Made by a program: the position numbers and the translations under genes
The notes under the pieces: model-generated
The model's input: only the letters and a program-made list of their open reading frames with translations
The model's database searches: none
What the model was told of the DNA's origin: nothing
Assembly (NCBI RefSeq): GCF_004193775.1
Contig: NC_041019.1
Location: forward strand, 813,501 to 877,500
Direction of reading: 5' to 3'
From: Glycine soja
Taxonomy: Eukaryota; Streptophyta; Magnoliopsida; Fabales; Fabaceae
Length of the DNA: 64,000 nt
Shown: positions 1 through 12,558 of the stretch, one piece after another
Numbering within the stretch: position 1 is the stretch's first letter
How the letters are laid out: every line of letters begins with the position of its first letter

Positions 1-51
1 TCATATGGTGATTTACTTGTTTATGACTTGATTATCTTTTTCCATTGGCAG

Positions 52-2328
52 AAAACTCCCTCTTTCCAGCATCTCAAATGAGAGATCTCTTTGACAAGAT
101 AGATAGGATCAAAATCCCTATTGTAGAGTCCAAAGAAGATGATTTGGAGCCACATACTTCAGCCCCTATGAGAAAACTCTTTTATATTATTGATAGTGTT
201 CCTAGGTTGCATGATCAAATAAACTCTCTGTCTCATGATAAAGAAAAGCTGCAATCAATCCTTGAAACTAGGGATCTTGACATTAAGGATCTGAAGGATG
301 AAGTCAAACAACTCAATAGAATCTGTGAAGACTCTAAAATGATCAAGAATGAATTGTCTGAGCTCACCTATGTATTAGAAAAAATTATGGATATTTTGGG
401 AGCTGGTGAATGGGTTGTAGATAGGAAATCTAAAGGTTCGAAGGAATTAATACCAGCATTGGAGAAGCATATCATTGCCATTCTTTCAGAATCTGAAAAT
501 TCAAAATCCAAGGCTCAGGAACTTGATATTAAGTTAGTTGGAAGTCAGAAGGTTATTGATGAATTAACGACCAAGGTTAAATTACTTGAAGATTCACTCC
601 AAGATAGGACTTCTCAGCCAGACATTGTACAGGAGAGGAGCATATATGAAGCACCCTCATTACCTGCTGGATCTGAGATAATTGAAGTTGAAGAGGTAGT
701 TTTTTAAGCTTAAATTTCTTACACAATGCAATATATAAGTAGCGAGTCTGCAGTGCTATTTAAGTTCAAATGTTTAATTTTTTATTCGGGGATTCATAAT
801 TTTTTTAAATGAAAAACATATTTCCTGTGATCCTTTTCTTGAAGTAAATACTTAATATAGATGGTTTGATGTGTTTTTATGAATTAATTGCTTATAAAAT
901 ATGACAAATAGATATATCTATTCACTGGTGCCTTATTTTTTTTCTTTAACTAAATGCAGATGAACTAGAAGTTTGTTTTGAAGGGTTATTTTTCCCCTTT
1001 ACATATTGGAACTTTATTTGATTTCTGGTTGACCATATCTTGTTTTTATCTTTTATGCATTCATTAATATTATGATGCATTCTCAAATTAAGTATTAAAG
1101 TGATTAAGGGAAAGGCATAAGTAAACTGTAAAGTGTTTGCTTCTTTACACAGGGATCATCACTTAGCAAGAAAGCAATATCTCCTGTCCCATCGGCTGCT
1201 CATGTGCGGAATATGCGAAAAGGATCTACTGACCATCTTGCACTCGATATTAGTGGGGAGTCTGATAATTTGATTAACAGGGTAGATAAGGATGATGATA
1301 AAGGTAATTATGAGTTTCTCATTTTTGTGAATTTCTTGATTTGAAAATTTGAAGATCTAATTGTAGATTACTTTGCAGGTCATGTATTCAAGTCTCTGAG
1401 CACTACTGGATTCGTACCAAAACAGGGAAAGCTCATTGCAGATCGTATTGATGGACTCTGGTAAAATTGCATTTTGTTATACTTTTTTCTTTTTACCAAT
1501 GGTAAAGAATGAGTATTAGAAATTGCTTGTTTCAGCTTATAAAAAAAAATATTCTTGTTTCAGCTTTTTAACATGGTAGTATTTACATGGTAAAATGATG
1601 GCTATACATTGAAATGTTGAAAGCAGAAGACCTGAAATCTTTAAGATGATATTTTGCGTAGAATCTCAATCAACGCCATGCTGTGTAGACCGCTTAGTAG
1701 TACGGCCCACAAGATGCTAAAGATCTATGGTCCATGGTTTGGAGTTATTTAGGGAAAAGAAATATCTTTCTCATAGTATCAAATCATCATCACCATTCTC
1801 CTAATGACATTTTCCTTTGAATAAACAAGTTAAAGTTTTGCTTAAAACTAAATTTTCGTATTGAAAGTGATTCCTCCCTGCATAACTGAAATTGATTTAT
1901 TGGCGTTATTTAATTTGTTTAATAATAAAACTGCTGAAATCATTTAACATGAGAGGTAGCTAAATGTATTCAATAGCATTGTAGCAAATATTTTTTGATA
2001 ATTCATTAAATGATATTTCAGTAAATTCATCTCTATTACCTTAATGCTAACAGTTCCTTTATATTGAATTTCAATACTTTAAATGAAAGCATTTTCAGAC
2101 TTCGCAAATTGAATGTTTTTTTTTATCATTGAGAATTTAACACTAAATTTTTACCGTTGCAAATTTTTATTTATTTGTAGTTTCATCAAACACTCTTTAA
2201 CTTAGAATTTAATTTCCCTATGCAGGGTATCTGGTGGCCGGGTTCTCATGAGTCATCCTAGAGCAAGATTAGGACTTATTGGCTATTTGTTTGTCTTGCA
2301 TATATGGCTACTGGGGACGATCTTGTAG
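52..2328 (+). CDS. TNO1: TNO1-like trans-Golgi coiled-coil protein, 3' end only
   Basis: This is the last four exons of a gene that begins upstream of the window: 52-695, 1153-1303, 1379-1460 and 2226-2328 (TAG). All junctions are GT-AG and the phases join cleanly into about 325 residues. The first exon has no credible start; its first two bases complete a codon from an upstream exon. The protein is a long heptad-rich coiled coil (segments such as LHDQINSLSHDKEKLQSIL), then a polar linker, then a conserved tail reading KLIADRIDGLW across the last intron. It ends with a single hydrophobic segment, RLGLIGYLFVLHIWLLGTIL, with no tail beyond it, so it is a C-terminal membrane anchor. This matches the C-terminus of TNO1, the Arabidopsis trans-Golgi protein that interacts with the syntaxin SYP41 in vacuolar sorting. 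The family call rests on the tail and the coiled coil; the N-terminal bulk is not visible. Confidence 0.8.
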
Positions 2329-2780
2329 AAAAGTTGTGACCAAACCTACCTGGACTGCTCAACATTGAATGTCGTGCGTCTGCAAATTGTATTATCGATA
2401 TAAAATTGTCCCTTTTTATTCATGTCTTTCTTTTTGCTTCTTTAGCCTGTTTTTCTTTAGTCTCGTCAATTCACTATTTGTTCTCTGCAATCACATTTTA
2501 GGGATTCAGAGATTCTGGTCTTCAATGTTTGGGCTCATTTTTTGACAGCCTTCTTTTTCTTTAAAATCGAAGCCCCTCCATTGTATTAGCCTACAATTGT
2601 TTGATTGCTTCAATATTAAAGGATTTGGTGGGTAGAAAATAGGTAGATGAATTTTTTCGAACGTTAATGTAATAAAAATGTAGAAAGATTTTAAGGATGA
2701 CTTATTTATATCTCAAGCAGTGAATGAGAATGAAGTTGAAGGATGACTCATTTGTGTTTTTGTCTGCTGTTTTCGTTTTA
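2329..2780. other. 3' UTR and flank of the TNO1-like gene
   Basis: This is T-rich sequence after the TAG, with AATATTAAAG-type signals near 2612-2622 that could serve polyadenylation. No coding region is seen. Confidence 0.4.
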
Positions 2781-2789
2781 TGAACCATC

Positions 2790-3420
2790 TAAGTTTATTG
2801 TAAATAGTTAGCTGTGATTTTGCAACGGAAACAGGATTTTGGAGAGGTGTTGTGTGTAAGAGTTTGATTCATACTTATGTAAGTTGATTCCTTTATGTAA
2901 GGGTCATATATAACGAAAATAGTTCTTATTTTAAAAATGTGAAAATAATAAATCTTGATCATAAATAAAGATTTATAGTTCTGATTAAGATTAAGACATG
3001 AATAATGAAAAATGTCATATATATTATTTTTTTAGTTTTAATCATTCAAATAATATTGAATGATCAAAATTCAATAGTCATTTTTCGTAATTTACCTAAC
3101 ATATATCACTGGTATTTTGGAGAGTTGTTAGCTAACATATTTCTTCAATTTCTTAGGCATTTATTTATTTCCCTCAATTTCTAGTTTCGCTGAATATTAC
3201 AAAACTTCATTCTCATAGCTTCAGTATGCATGATCATTTAGTAAACCCATCTCCATCTTCTCAATTACCATGCGATGCAATACATGTAAGCTTTGGGTTA
3301 TGTCTCTTCTAAGATTTAGACTTTCTTTGTATATATAGAGGAAAAAAGCAAGTTACAAAGGATTAAAAAAAGAAAAAGCTTCCAATCTTCCAGTCTCCTC
3401 CAAGCATCTTTTTCTCTCTT
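2790..3420 (+). pseudogene. Decayed duplicate of the NOI gene promoter and first exon
   Basis: The segment matches, in the same order, the 5' region of the intact NOI gene about 650 bp downstream. Matches include the AACGGAAAC block (about 2824 versus 3579), the stretch around 3180-3300 versus 3825-3935 (GAATAT..CACAA..CTTCA, then TCCATCTTCTCAATTA, then GCAATRCATGTA), and a following A-rich block. The three-codon first exon is recognisable, but its start is ATA (3215-3217) where the intact gene has ATG (3860-3862). The splice donor GTATG is still present. No second or third exon copy is found. The upstream copy has about 100 bp more between the conserved blocks. It is best read as an old partial tandem duplication that cannot encode protein, though it may still carry promoter elements. 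Confidence 0.65.
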
Positions 3421-3859
3421 TAGAAAAATTATAGAATGTGGGCATCTTATAATGTTATAAAGTAAAAAAAAAAAAAAGTTAAAATTTTGACAAAGCTCAA
3501 ATACGTTTTTGTTTGTTATTCGAATGTGGATTGCTACATCAATTCATTTACTATAAATAGTTAACCGTTTTTGTTGTAACGGAAACGGGTCATGGGAAAG
3601 GGATTCAGCATTTAGTTTGTGCAATTGCTAACAAAAAATGTTGATGATTAAATAACCCGTGTGTTTGGATGAGTTGGCCACGCAAACCCAACAGCTAATT
3701 TTCGTTGCACTTCGTTTCCTCTTCCTGTATAACATTTATAACCTGATGCATTTTCACAATATTCAATTTCACTTCATCCCTTGTGTTTCATCTTCTTATG
3801 TGTCTATTCATTTTCCTCAGAATTTCCGGTTTTGTTGAATATCACAAAGCTTCAATCTC

Positions 3860-4811
3860 ATGGCCTCGGTATGATCTTCTTGTTCTTCTCTTCCATCTTC
3901 TCAATTATTATGCATTGCAATGCATGTAGGCTTTTTTTTTGGTCATGCCATTTCTTATATTTAGATTCTCTTATTTTCTTTAAGAACAAAATAGCTTGAC
4001 ACAAATGAAAAAAAAGAAGACATCCTTCCAATGTTACAGACTCAAATGATAGAATGCAAATGGTTGGATAGAACTTAATTAGCTGGACTCACTGATAGAC
4101 TGTTTGCTGAAATAAAGAAGTAAGAATCAATATTTGCCATAACCATTTTTTTTTTCGCACAACTCTTAATGTGAAAATTTTGGCTAAAAAGTTACAGCTA
4201 TCTTAGCAGTTTTCATAAATTTTTTTTTTGTTCTTCTAAGAAATCTAGGCAGAAATGAACTTTAGATATATATTCTTGTTTGTTGCCTTAAAGTGAAAGA
4301 TGATATGCAATATTTGCAATAGCAAAATCATTCATCAATTAATGATTTGTTTGTACGTGCAGTTTGATGAACAACAAGGAAAGCCTTTACCCAAGTTTGG
4401 GGAATGGGATGTGAATGATCCTGCTTCAGCTGAAGGATTCACTGTTATATTCAACAAGGCCAGAGATGATAAGAAAATTGCCTCAGCATCAGGACGATTC
4501 CCTTCTCAGCGAAGATATGATTCTCGAAAGCATGGCAAGGATAAAAAAAAGTGCAAGAGTTCCTCCTCCTCCTCCTCCTCAAAGGTACGTATCTAATTAT
4601 GTTGTTTCTAAACCCTTCTTAATGTACAAGAAAAATATTATTTATTCAAGATTGTTCAAGTTTCTAATCATATAAAAATTTCTTCTTAATGTATATTATT
4701 TATTATTTATGTATGTTGGCGATGATGATGATATTTGTGTTCATCATTGTGAGCTGAATTGTATATGCATGGTTTTGGTTGCAGAAAAAATGGTCTTGCT
4801 TTGGCCCTTAG
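3860..4811 (+). CDS. NOI (RIN4-like) domain protein, 85 residues
   Basis: There are three exons: 3860-3868 (only Met-Ala-Ser), 4363-4584 and 4785-4811 (TAG), all GT-AG and phase 0. The protein carries the NOI core PLPKFGEWDVNDPASAEGFT followed by VIFNKARDDKK. PKFGEW is the type of site cut by the bacterial effector protease AvrRpt2 in RIN4 and NOI proteins (consensus PxFGxW). A serine run (eight Ser) precedes the C-terminus KKWSCFGP; the near-terminal Cys is placed like the acylation site that holds RIN4-family proteins at the plasma membrane. Small NOI proteins have a single NOI domain, as here, whereas RIN4 itself has two. They are linked to immune signalling and exocyst or membrane trafficking, but the role of this member is not known from sequence. 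The very short first exon is supported by the conserved frame and the donor. Confidence 0.82.
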
Positions 4812-5270
4812 ACATGGATAAGGACGTGTTTCTTGATGCCATAAGTAATATTGATTCTATATCTTATATGTCACTTTTCTTCCGAGGATACGGGTGAAGT
4901 AGTACGAAAAGAAAATAGTGCACCCTGCTCAATTCTCCGTTTAGCTTCTAGTTGTTTCATGTATCGTTGTATTTATAAAATGCAACATCCCAAAACTAAT
5001 GTAAATACATGAATCAATGAGAACCCTTTTTGCAAATGGAGAAAGCACATCTCCCCCACCTAATTTTGTTGATGATATGATGTGCTATTGTTATTCACCT
5101 AGGAAACGAAACTTTGTCGGTCTTTACTTTTAATTAAGTACATATATATACCTTCATACCAAAACTATTGATGTTTTAATTAATTGTTGTTGTTGTTAAA
5201 AAATTATTGATGAATTACAGATTTTAAGTTTCACTAATTATTGTTTTCATATATACTTTTATTTAACAAT
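4812..5270. other. 3' UTR and flank of the NOI gene
   Basis: The TAG is followed by about 200 bp of plausible 3' UTR (TTTATAAAATG near 4972) and then AT-rich DNA. No gene is seen. Confidence 0.4.
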
Positions 5271-5688
5271 TAAGCTTAAATATATTTTTTTAATCTCCGA
5301 TAAATATCAAATTTTTATATTTTTTTATCTCCAATAAATATTAAATTTTTGTATTTATTCTTGATCATTTATTATATTTTGAGTTACTAATAAAATAATC
5401 TTTTATTTTTTTTCTTGATATTTTGTTTTAACCGTGATAGATCGGTGAGTTTTGTATTTTCTTTCTAATAAATCATCGAATTTTATTTTATTTTAATCTT
5501 AATTAATAGTAAGTGAATTTTTTTTATTAAGAAATAAACACATTTCGTTAATTTATGAAGAACTAAAAATAAGTATCATGGACAAAAAAATTATTATTTT
5601 ATTATAGACTCAACACAAAACAAAAATTTATTAGAGAATAAACACAAAAATAATATATTTATTAAAAATAAAAACATATTTAAATCTA
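5271..5688. mobile_element. Degenerate MITE-like inverted-repeat element
   Basis: The left end TAAGCTTAAATATATTTTT is mirrored by the right end AAAAACATATTTAAATCTA in inverted orientation. Imperfect inverted similarity continues inward (tracts with ATAAATAT..AAATTTTT). The interior is non-coding and very AT-rich. The TTAAATATRTTTTT terminus is common among high-copy non-autonomous elements of legumes. No clear target duplication was found, so the limits and family are uncertain. Confidence 0.45.
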
Positions 5689-7325
5689 AAAATTATGATC
5701 TATTTCACAACTCCTTCAATCATAAATATTATATTCTACAACTCCTTTAATTTTAAATATTACTTAAGTGAGAATATTTTAGATTAATAAGTAATTTGTG
5801 AGTAGGATTAACTATTTGTTACCTTAAAAAATTAACTATTTCTTAAGCTGTATGTATTAACCTTAAATATCAATAGTTATGATCAGGAGGTAGTATCTTT
5901 TTTTATGCTTTGAATGGAATATTTGTTCTTTGTTGTTTAAAATAAAAAGCTAGTTTTTGTCCAAACATGAAACATAAATTATTGGAAGATCAAAATGACA
6001 TATTATATTATAATTTATAAAGACAAAAAATTTAATTAAACCTAAAAAATAAATAACTTTCTCAGTATTTTCATACTTTTCCATGGTTGTATTTAATAAT
6101 TCATAATTTATTTTTTTATATACTTAATGTAGCATTATTATAGTTAAACATATTGATTATTCAGACTAATTAACATAAATTTCTTTTCTATTTTTTTCAA
6201 AAATTAAAAAGTATAATAATAAACTCAATCATCCAAACCAACTCCATACTAATAAAGTTAATTTAGTTTAGATTTTGATGAGACAGTTATAAAACTAAAC
6301 TGTATTAAATTATTTTAATACTTCATCAAAAAGATGAATGAAGTTTTCTGAAACACCGAATAAAGCTACCCATTTACTCATTTATTCAAATAAAAAATAT
6401 TACGATTATTAAAAGCTTAAGTAGACGTCTCATGTCTATAGACCCTCTCAAATTCGTCTAAAATGAGTGACTTCACGTTGATTTAGATTTTTGTTTTTAA
6501 AAATCAAACAAATTCAACCAAATCAACCCGGAAACCCTTATATTATATAAACGTATTGCTATTTGCCAACTAATTGCCCTTTAATTAAGAAATACTATTA
6601 AAAACATTCTATTAACCACTCCTAGTCTTCTACTGCGAGTTTTAAATACTTTTTATACTCATCGTAATAAATACCTTTTTAATAATCAACAAAGTTGAAT
6701 TTAGAAGAAGTTAGATTTGAATCTTCGTAAAAAATGTCTATATTTAACATTGACCACGAATATGTTTGTTTCCAAATTGAGCATAATATTCGAGGAACTT
6801 TTTTTAATTCAAAATATATTTACATTGTTGATAAATAATTTTTTTATTAGTATGATTTTTAAAATAATTATTATAAAAATTAATATGATAATTTGTGATT
6901 CAATAATAATCTAAATTATTTTAATTAATTTTTTTAATAAGAAAATCTTTATACACAACTGATTATGAAAGTACGGGGATGAAGATTTATAAGAGATTGG
7001 TTTATGATTTCCGTACACGTCAAGGTCTTTATTAACACTTTGATTGGGATTATTAAATGAAACAACGATAATTATTAAAAATAGAGTCATATATTTTGGG
7101 AAATTCCGAAGCAAGCAAAGTGTGGTGAAGCAAACATCACGTGGAAGTCAAGGACCATGTTTGACTGCATAATTAACGAGGAACAGAACAGAACAGAACA
7201 TAACTGCAAAGTGTTTGAACTCTGTTTCAATGAGATGCAACTGTTTGAACTCTTGTGTTCGATTCAATGCAACTGTTTGAACTCTGAATCTGTAGATTGT
7301 TTGTAGTGTGCCAAATGATATCAGA
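5689..7325. other. AT-rich intergenic DNA and putative RGS1 promoter
   Basis: Nothing coding is supported. The final 200 bp before the RGS1 start contain short near-repeats of GCAACTGTTTGAACTCT (7236-7252 and 7268-7284, with a related copy at about 7205) and an AGAACAGAACAGAACA run at 7179-7201. Ends resembling Stowaway-type MITEs (AGGAGGTAGTAT near 5885) may mark further decayed insertions. Confidence 0.4.
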
Positions 7326-7749
7326 ATGGAGACTTGTACCGTGAAAGGAGGCTGCCCCAGTGACTACATAGCTATTGCCCTATCCATTCTTTCCTTCACT
7401 GTGTAAAGTTTCTCTCTTTGCCCCTATCCAAGTAATGGGTCTTTTTTATTGTGCCAAATTGGCCACTGTACCTGTTTGATCTTATGACTCTATGAATTTT
7501 GAGCTCTGATTAACAAGTTGTAATCTTATTTATATACCCTTTTCCCCTTGCTTTTGTAAGTTAGTTTCCCACCATGCCCATGAATCAAAAATTGCTTCTT
7601 CCCCCTACCTGATCTGCTTATTGGTTAAAGGAGTTTCCTTTGTTGGACTCTCTCTTTGATGATACACGTGATTCCTGTGTTGGGTGATTTAGTTTGTCCT
7701 TTAGTCTCATCTTTATGGTTTCATTTGTTTCAATTTTCAAAATGATGTA

Positions 7750-7804
<55 letters not shown>

Positions 7805-10800
7805 CGTATGTGGCATTTGTTTTCTTATGCATATGCTATTGGTTGGCCTCTATTTTTCAGGCTTCTCTTATGGTCAATATTTCCCTTCCTAGTTCACAAG
7901 GTTCCTCGTACCAAAGGCAGTGGCTTCTGGTTACCTGTTATTCAAGTTGTTGCCAGCTTCAATCTTCTTCTATCGATTGTGGTAAATAAGTTCTTTGTGT
8001 CTATGTCATTTATTTTCTGTGACAACTTAAAAAAGAATCCCAATTTTTCTAGTTCTTCAGCGTTACTTCAGTATCAGCTTAGCATCGCCTTGTTCTCAAG
8101 CTTAGCGATTCTATATTTGATTTTTTATTCAGATGTCAAATAATTTCTTGAAAATGGGAAAGAGACATTGGTTGCGGTCATGCTACCTATGGGGAGGTTA
8201 TCCTTCTTTTTGCCATCTTTTCTGACTTGTTTATACTTACCTATTAAAAAGATGAATACTTGTTAGTATAACCATGTTTTTCTTGTTTATTTTCAGTCTG
8301 GGTTGAAGGTCCACTAGGGTTTGGTTTGCTGTTGAGCTGTCGCATAACACAAGCTTCACAATTATATTTTATCTTCGTCAAGTAAGTGACAGCTTGATAT
8401 TGATTTTTTAGGCCACATTGGTGCAAGTTGCTGCCACTGTACCTCTTAACTGTTCAAGTCAACAAGATGGCTTAAGGGTGTGGTTGGATAAACAACTTAA
8501 TTAAGTGCTTATTAGATAAGTACTTATCATGTAAGCCCTTATGTATAAGCTATTTCTATAATAAAAGTAGAAATAGGATTAAACTCTTTCAATATAAGTT
8601 GTTAGTTATTTTCATGAGGTATCATGGAGATTGGAGATCTTATTGATAAGCTGAAAACAACTTATGGACAAATTATAAGCTATGTCCATAAGCTCTCCCA
8701 AACACTTACAAGTTCTTATGTGACAAAATAAACTGTAAATAAGTAGTTCCAAAGACACCCTAATTCGTCATTCATAGCTTAAAGCAGTTAGTCTGTATTT
8801 TCCACAACCACAACGCATAGCAAACAACATGTTGATTGTATTATCATAGCATTCTGTTTGTCTGATTGGTTTTCACTGGTGAAGCTATTATTCACATGAG
8901 CTCATGGATGCTTGTGGATTTTTTACAGATATGATTATTTGTAGGCATTGTTGACCATAACTAATTGGCACTTTGCCTGTCACTGCAATTCTTAACTGTG
9001 CTAAAGGACTTATCATCCATTTATGACTTCTTTGTTGATCTTTCAGGAGGCGTTTACCATTGATAAGATCATATATTTTTCTTCCACTTATTCTACTTCC
9101 CTGGATTGCTGCTGGTGGTGGTAAGAATCTGAATTAATTTTAATTTACTTATTGCCGTAATTTCTATTACATTGAATTTACTAATTGAAGTAGAGGTAGC
9201 AGGTGTAAATTTATCACTTTTGTCAATTAGAATTGCATTTCCTTTTATCTCTTTTTATCTAATATTTCAAAATTTTGTTGGACTTTGTCTCTTCAGTTGA
9301 CCCAGTTATTACATATTAAGTGTATGTGCCTTGTGTTCATGATTTTCTCAACATCTCATGGAATTTCTAGAAATGATTACGAGAACCCACTCCCCTTTCT
9401 TTCCCTAGTCCTGTCTCTTTTGTTTACTTTCTTTCCTCTATTTATTTCTAATAAAATATCATTCATTTTCTAGTTATCCATTCAATGAAGCCTCTAAGCA
9501 GTCGCTGTCACATGAAAGCTCAATGGACCATCCCAGTTGTATCCCTCCATTCATTGTATATTGCCATTTTGGTTGGGGTTACAGCTGCTGTTCATCACAT
9601 AGAGTTCAGGTTTGATGAACTCAAAGACCTCTGGCGGGGAATACTTGTATCAGCTGTGTCCATTGGTACACTTTTTCCTAGGTTTTATAAGAAACTCCTT
9701 TATTTCTCTATTTATTTTAAAGTTCCTAGCTTCCTACTAACCTGTGCTCCAAGGCTGTTATTAAGGTAATGAATTCACCATTAAGTCGACAATAATTCAG
9801 GTCTTCTGTTTTCAGCAAATAGATTTCCTACCTAAATATAAATGTGTAACATTCAAGATAAAATCTGATGCCAAAGTTTTTGTTAACTCATCAATGCATA
9901 TTTGCAAATGCTATAGATATCTCATATTCTTTAACTAGTGTGCTTAGCAAACTAGTTTTGCAGAAGCTTTCCCCTAAATACAATATAGTTTACTTTCTGA
10001 GAAGAGATTCCATACTATGAAGTCTCTTAATTAGCCACAATTTTTATTCGAATTTAATTATGGCTTGCTGAACTAAAACCAACCCATTCATTTTGCACTG
10101 CTTGATCCTATATCCACATAGTTATTTTCAAACTATTGTTGTAAAATATGAGCTTGGATATTTTCTGGATAGCTTATCTCAGTGGTCTCTATAATTTATT
10201 CTGGCAGCTGTGTGGGTTACTGCTTACATACTAAATGAAATTTATGACAATATCTCATGGCTTGAAGTTGCCTCCAGATTTCTGCTTTTAGTTGTGGTAT
10301 GCTCTGGTATCACATCTTATGTTTCATAACTATGAAATGCCAGATACTTTCAATACATTGAAAGTTAAAATCCAAGTTAGTACTTTGTGAATCTTTTATT
10401 TACTTCAATCCTATGTTGGTTTTGTTTAAAGGCTAGCATACTTGTGGTGGCTTTCTTTTCAATATCAAGTTCACAACCACTTCTCTCACAAATCAGCTTG
10501 AGGAGAAGAGAATCCAGAGAATTTCGCACAATGAGTCAGGCTCTGGGCATACCTGATAGTGGGGTATTAGCACAAAGTGAACCAATTTCAAGGATAGATC
10601 CTAATGAACCGTTGGATAAGCTTCTCCTGAATAAGAGATTCCGGCTGTCTTTTATGGCATTTGCTGATAGGTAAAATATCCTTCTTTGTTTACTCCAGTA
10701 TGTTGGCAGACATTTGTACGAATTATAGTTTCTCTAGACTCTAGAGGACTTAAGAAATGACTTATTTAAGAGAAACAGTTCTGACCAAATGGGTAATATT

Positions 10801-11926
10801 TTCTACACATTAAATGGAAGATAACAGATGTTAAATTTGCACAATTGAATCTTTGTTGAGAAGAATGAATCCTTTTTACTCGTCCCCACAAGGTCCAGAA
10901 AGTTTTGGACCTAAACATCAAAGTTGAATTAAAGAATGCAGAAAAAAACTTATCTTTGTTTAAACTAAAAAATGAAATATTGTTTAAATATATTTACAGC
11001 TGCTTGGCTGGGGAGAGTGTGCACTTCTTTGATGAAGTATATGAGCTTAGTAAAATACCTGAAGATGACTGTGTGAGAAGGATCTATATGGCACGACATA
11101 TTATTGAGAAATACATAATTGCAGGTTTGTAATTCTAATTCCAGGTGGCTTCCTTCTTTTATCCTTGGTTTTTTCCATGATGCCCAGGTTTTGCCATATT
11201 CAAAATTGTAAGATCAGTTTTCTGTCAATCCTTTTATGAACACAGCTATTTGATTTAGACACAGTTGCATGTCTCATCCTATGGGGTTCCGGTGAATGAG
11301 TTGAAATAGTAAGAGTTAATATTTGCTAGAATGTAATTTCACAGGTGTGGCTATGGAGGTGAACATCTCTCATAGAAGCAGACAAGAAATTTTATCAACT
11401 TCCAGCCTCACACGCCCTGATCTCTTCCATAATGCACTTAATGAAATCATTCAGCTGATGAAAACAGTAAGTTCCTTAGGTTCAAAACAATTTGACAAGA
11501 CTCCCTTGATTAAAATTGGGTAATGTTATATCTTCGCATAACATCCTCCCAACACTTTATAAAGAAAATATTTAATCAAAAGGTAAAGACATTTAATGTC
11601 TAGAAAACATAAAAAAAACATTTGTTAAGCGATGATTTAAAAAATTAAAATTATTGCTTAAAATTAGCCTGGCTGTGGCTGTATAGTTTTCATCTAAATT
11701 GCACATTCCACTTGTGCAGAATCTAGCTCGAGATTACTGGTCTTCAATGTTCTTCCTGAAGTTCCAGGAAGACACCAATGTAAGATCTAATGAGTACGAG
11801 CTGGAGCAAATGACCGGGTGGAACTTTTCTCCAAGGTTGAGTTCTGTGCATGGTATAGACGATCCTTTTCACCAGGACCATCTTCTGAAGAGCTCAGGCT
11901 GTAGCAATGATACAACTGATTTATGA
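7326..11926 (+). CDS. RGS1: Regulator of G-protein signalling 1 (7TM-RGS receptor), 464 residues
   Basis: There are eleven exons, all GT-AG: 7326-7402, 7861-7981, 8133-8196, 8297-8381, 9047-9120, 9474-9665, 10208-10296, 10432-10670, 11000-11124, 11345-11466 and 11720-11926. They join without frame error into 464 residues, close to AtRGS1. Residues 1 to about 250 form the seven-pass N-terminus ([56 protein letters not shown]). The RGS box lies at about 295-415 ([48 protein letters not shown]). The tail keeps SPRLSSV, a Ser cluster like that phosphorylated by WNK kinases in AtRGS1 to trigger endocytosis. The family accelerates GTP hydrolysis by the plant G-alpha subunit at the plasma membrane and is inhibited in sugar responses. 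The start is the first ATG giving the conserved N-terminus. Introns 1 and 4 carry a microsatellite and a MITE. Confidence 0.95.
7753..7799. repeat. (AT)n microsatellite in RGS1 intron 1
   Basis: An uninterrupted AT dinucleotide run of about 23 units lies between exons 1 and 2 of RGS1. It is probably polymorphic in length. Confidence 0.9.
8476..8760. mobile_element. Tourist-like (PIF/Harbinger) MITE in RGS1 intron 4
   Basis: This 285-bp non-coding element has terminal inverted repeats GGGTGTGGTTGG (left) and CCAAAGACACCC (right, inverse GGGTGTCTTTGG). It is flanked by the trinucleotide TAA on both sides (8473-8475 and 8761-8763), the target duplication expected for PIF/Harbinger MITEs. The interior has several imperfect ATAAGC / GCTTAT palindromes. 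It lies between exon 4 (ends 8381) and exon 5 (starts 9047) and should be removed by splicing. Confidence 0.75.
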
Positions 11927-12558
11927 CTTGTTAGCACTTATGCGCAGAATTTCTCTGGTTTGGTAATGCCTTGCCAAACTAGTTTCAGTTCTTCAGAAAA
12001 AAAAAATTACTGATGTTTTTTTTTCCTACAAAATGTATGATTTTTGTCCATAGAAGAAGAGTAGAAGAGAGTGTGGAGGTATAAGGAGAAAGTGACATTA
12101 TTTTTGGTTTATTTATTTATTTTTATTTTCAATCCATAAGACATAAGTAACATCTGTACAGTTAGGCTGGGACCATGCTCACCCTGGCCATGTAGCTTGT
12201 ACTATACAGATTTCATTTGAACCCTGAATAGCTTCTGCAGTTACTTTAAGTCTTCATTCATCAACCATGTGTTAGTTCTATCATTTTAAGCGTGCAAGAT
12301 ATCAAAATGCTGTCATTTAATTGAATGCAACTTACAACTACCTTGATATGATGTGTCTTTCATTCTGATACTTAGTGGTATTGCTCTTAGCCTTGTGTAT
12401 TACTATTATCATCGATACAACTGTCTAACAGTATAAAAGGAAAATGTAATCTATCACATTTGAGTAACTGACAGAAGTGGGTTTTTCTTTTTAAGAACAG
12501 AGTATTGGAATTTTTGTGGTTTGTCATTGTTTAATTATTGGATAATTGTTGTGATCAG
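11927..12558. other. RGS1 3' UTR and flank
   Basis: This non-coding stretch follows the RGS1 stop, with possible polyadenylation sequence around 12110-12140. No start codon or exon that could lead into the orphan exons at 12559 was identified. Confidence 0.4.

Noticed and set aside
12467..12487. A miR156-like word (TGACAGAAG)
   Set aside because: Only about nine bases match and no hairpin partner was seen.
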